Shown one piece after another: positions 32,701 through 33,461 of a stretch of 33,461 nucleotides of DNA; the first letter of the stretch is position 1, and the number at the start of each line of letters is the position of its first letter. A program made the position numbers and the translations under genes. Location of the stretch: contig BMAT01012779.1 in NCBI GenBank assembly GCA_019649035.1, positions 94,248 through 127,708 of the forward strand, read 5' to 3'. The stretch is from Elysia marginata. Its lineage: Eukaryota > Mollusca > Gastropoda > Plakobranchidae. The notes beneath the pieces were generated by a model. The model saw only the letters and a list, made by a program, of their open reading frames with translations. It was not told where the DNA came from and did no database searches.

Positions 32701-33022
32701 TCGTGAAAACTGTGAATCGGTGTTTGTTTTCATATCCCTGTTTTAGCTAAAGTTTTTTTATACTATAAGTTTTCTTACGTGCATATAATCGCAAAAAACG
32801 TCAATACAGTTTAAGCCTTCTTTTGGCTTCTTTTTCGAGTAGCATTCAAGTCCTGAAAGTCAGAAAACAGAATAATATTGGAGATCATTGTCGAATCAGA
32901 TATTTCATTTTTAAAGAGGTGCAAGTAGATCAGTTTATTTAGCTGTATTATTAACTTCTATTTATTTTTTAAATCAATGCTATTTGCTGATTAAAGTACA
33001 GCTAACTATCTTACTATTGAAT

Positions 33023-33341
33023 TAAAAAAATGCGTTTTAGCGACTTATCCATCAAAATGCTCTTAGCGCTTTACATGGGTTCTCCGACTGGTCATACCAA
33101 CTAAATTACCTTCTGAACATACAGAGGAGCAACAATTTGAGAGCATTTCTGTAGCATAATTACAAGATCTTAAATTGCATGTAATAGGATACTCCCCTTA
33201 ACACATAATTTTGGCCCAGGAATGTGTGTGCTAGACTTTTTCAAGGACTAAACAAACGTCGAACTAACGAACGCAGGAATCGAACTCCGGGACTTTCGGT
33301 CAGAAAACCCAGCGTCTAGCACTAGACCACTATGCCGCAAC
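33023..33341 (-). mobile_element. tRNA-headed SINE, type 3
   Basis: Reverse-oriented copy of the element at 23769. The head at the right end holds B box GGAGTTCGATTCC and A box GTGGTCTAGTGCTAGA on the minus strand; the left end carries CCATGTAAAGCGCTAAGAGC and the T-rich tail. The length matches the other copy. Confidence 0.85.
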
Positions 33342-33461
33342 AAAAATTTTACATTAATAATTAGTAATCTAAAAAAAACTTTCTTGCCAACAAGCTTCAG
33401 ACTTAATTTTTTGCCCTAACATAATGCAGTTTCAGAGTGAAGATGCTGTACGATAAAATAC

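Overview
This is nuclear DNA from an invertebrate animal. It is AT-rich and intron-dense, with long (CT)n, (GTA)n and (GAT)n microsatellites, at least five kinds of tRNA-headed SINE, a decayed LINE, short inverted-repeat transposons and a satellite array. The SINE types and CT-rich texture fit a mollusc, perhaps a gastropod; that is an inference from general appearance. There are no operons, CRISPR arrays or bacterial genes.

The main gene is on the minus strand and gives no long ORFs because its exons are short. Reading splice sites and frames by eye, I assemble the 3' half of a TTLL5-like tubulin polyglutamylase gene from about 32.4 kb down to 13.2 kb. Eight exons (32315-32422, 31396-31571, 30800-30862, 26463-26513, 17872-17986, 15073-15114, 13919-14046, 13236-13350) have AG/GT borders, join in one open frame and match, in order, the region of vertebrate TTLL5 after the catalytic core. 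Two further candidates (25665-25704, 19174-19261) have good splice sites, but their frames conflict with each other. The catalytic TTL domain would lie beyond the right edge.

Layout from left to right: 1-3.2 kb, CT microsatellites and featureless AT-rich DNA; 3.18-9.94 kb, a tandem satellite of about 190-bp units in two classes, interrupted by two 150-bp inverted-repeat elements; 10.04-10.23 kb, a second kind of inverted-repeat element; 10.2-13.0 kb, nothing firm; 13.0-32.4 kb, the TTLL5-like gene, with introns holding SINEs, a LINE remnant, microsatellites, a GC-rich island and one 102-N gap that falls inside a SINE; 31.76-32.04 kb, two SINE copies head to head forming a near-perfect palindrome; 33.02-33.34 kb, another SINE.

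The most unusual observations are the two 150-bp elements inserted in opposite orientation at the same position of the satellite unit, each with a 3-bp target duplication; the two-class, multi-unit structure of the satellite; the SINE palindrome; and an in-frame 35-codon extension after the proposed TTLL5-like stop codon. All homology statements are from memory and by-eye translation; no search was run.
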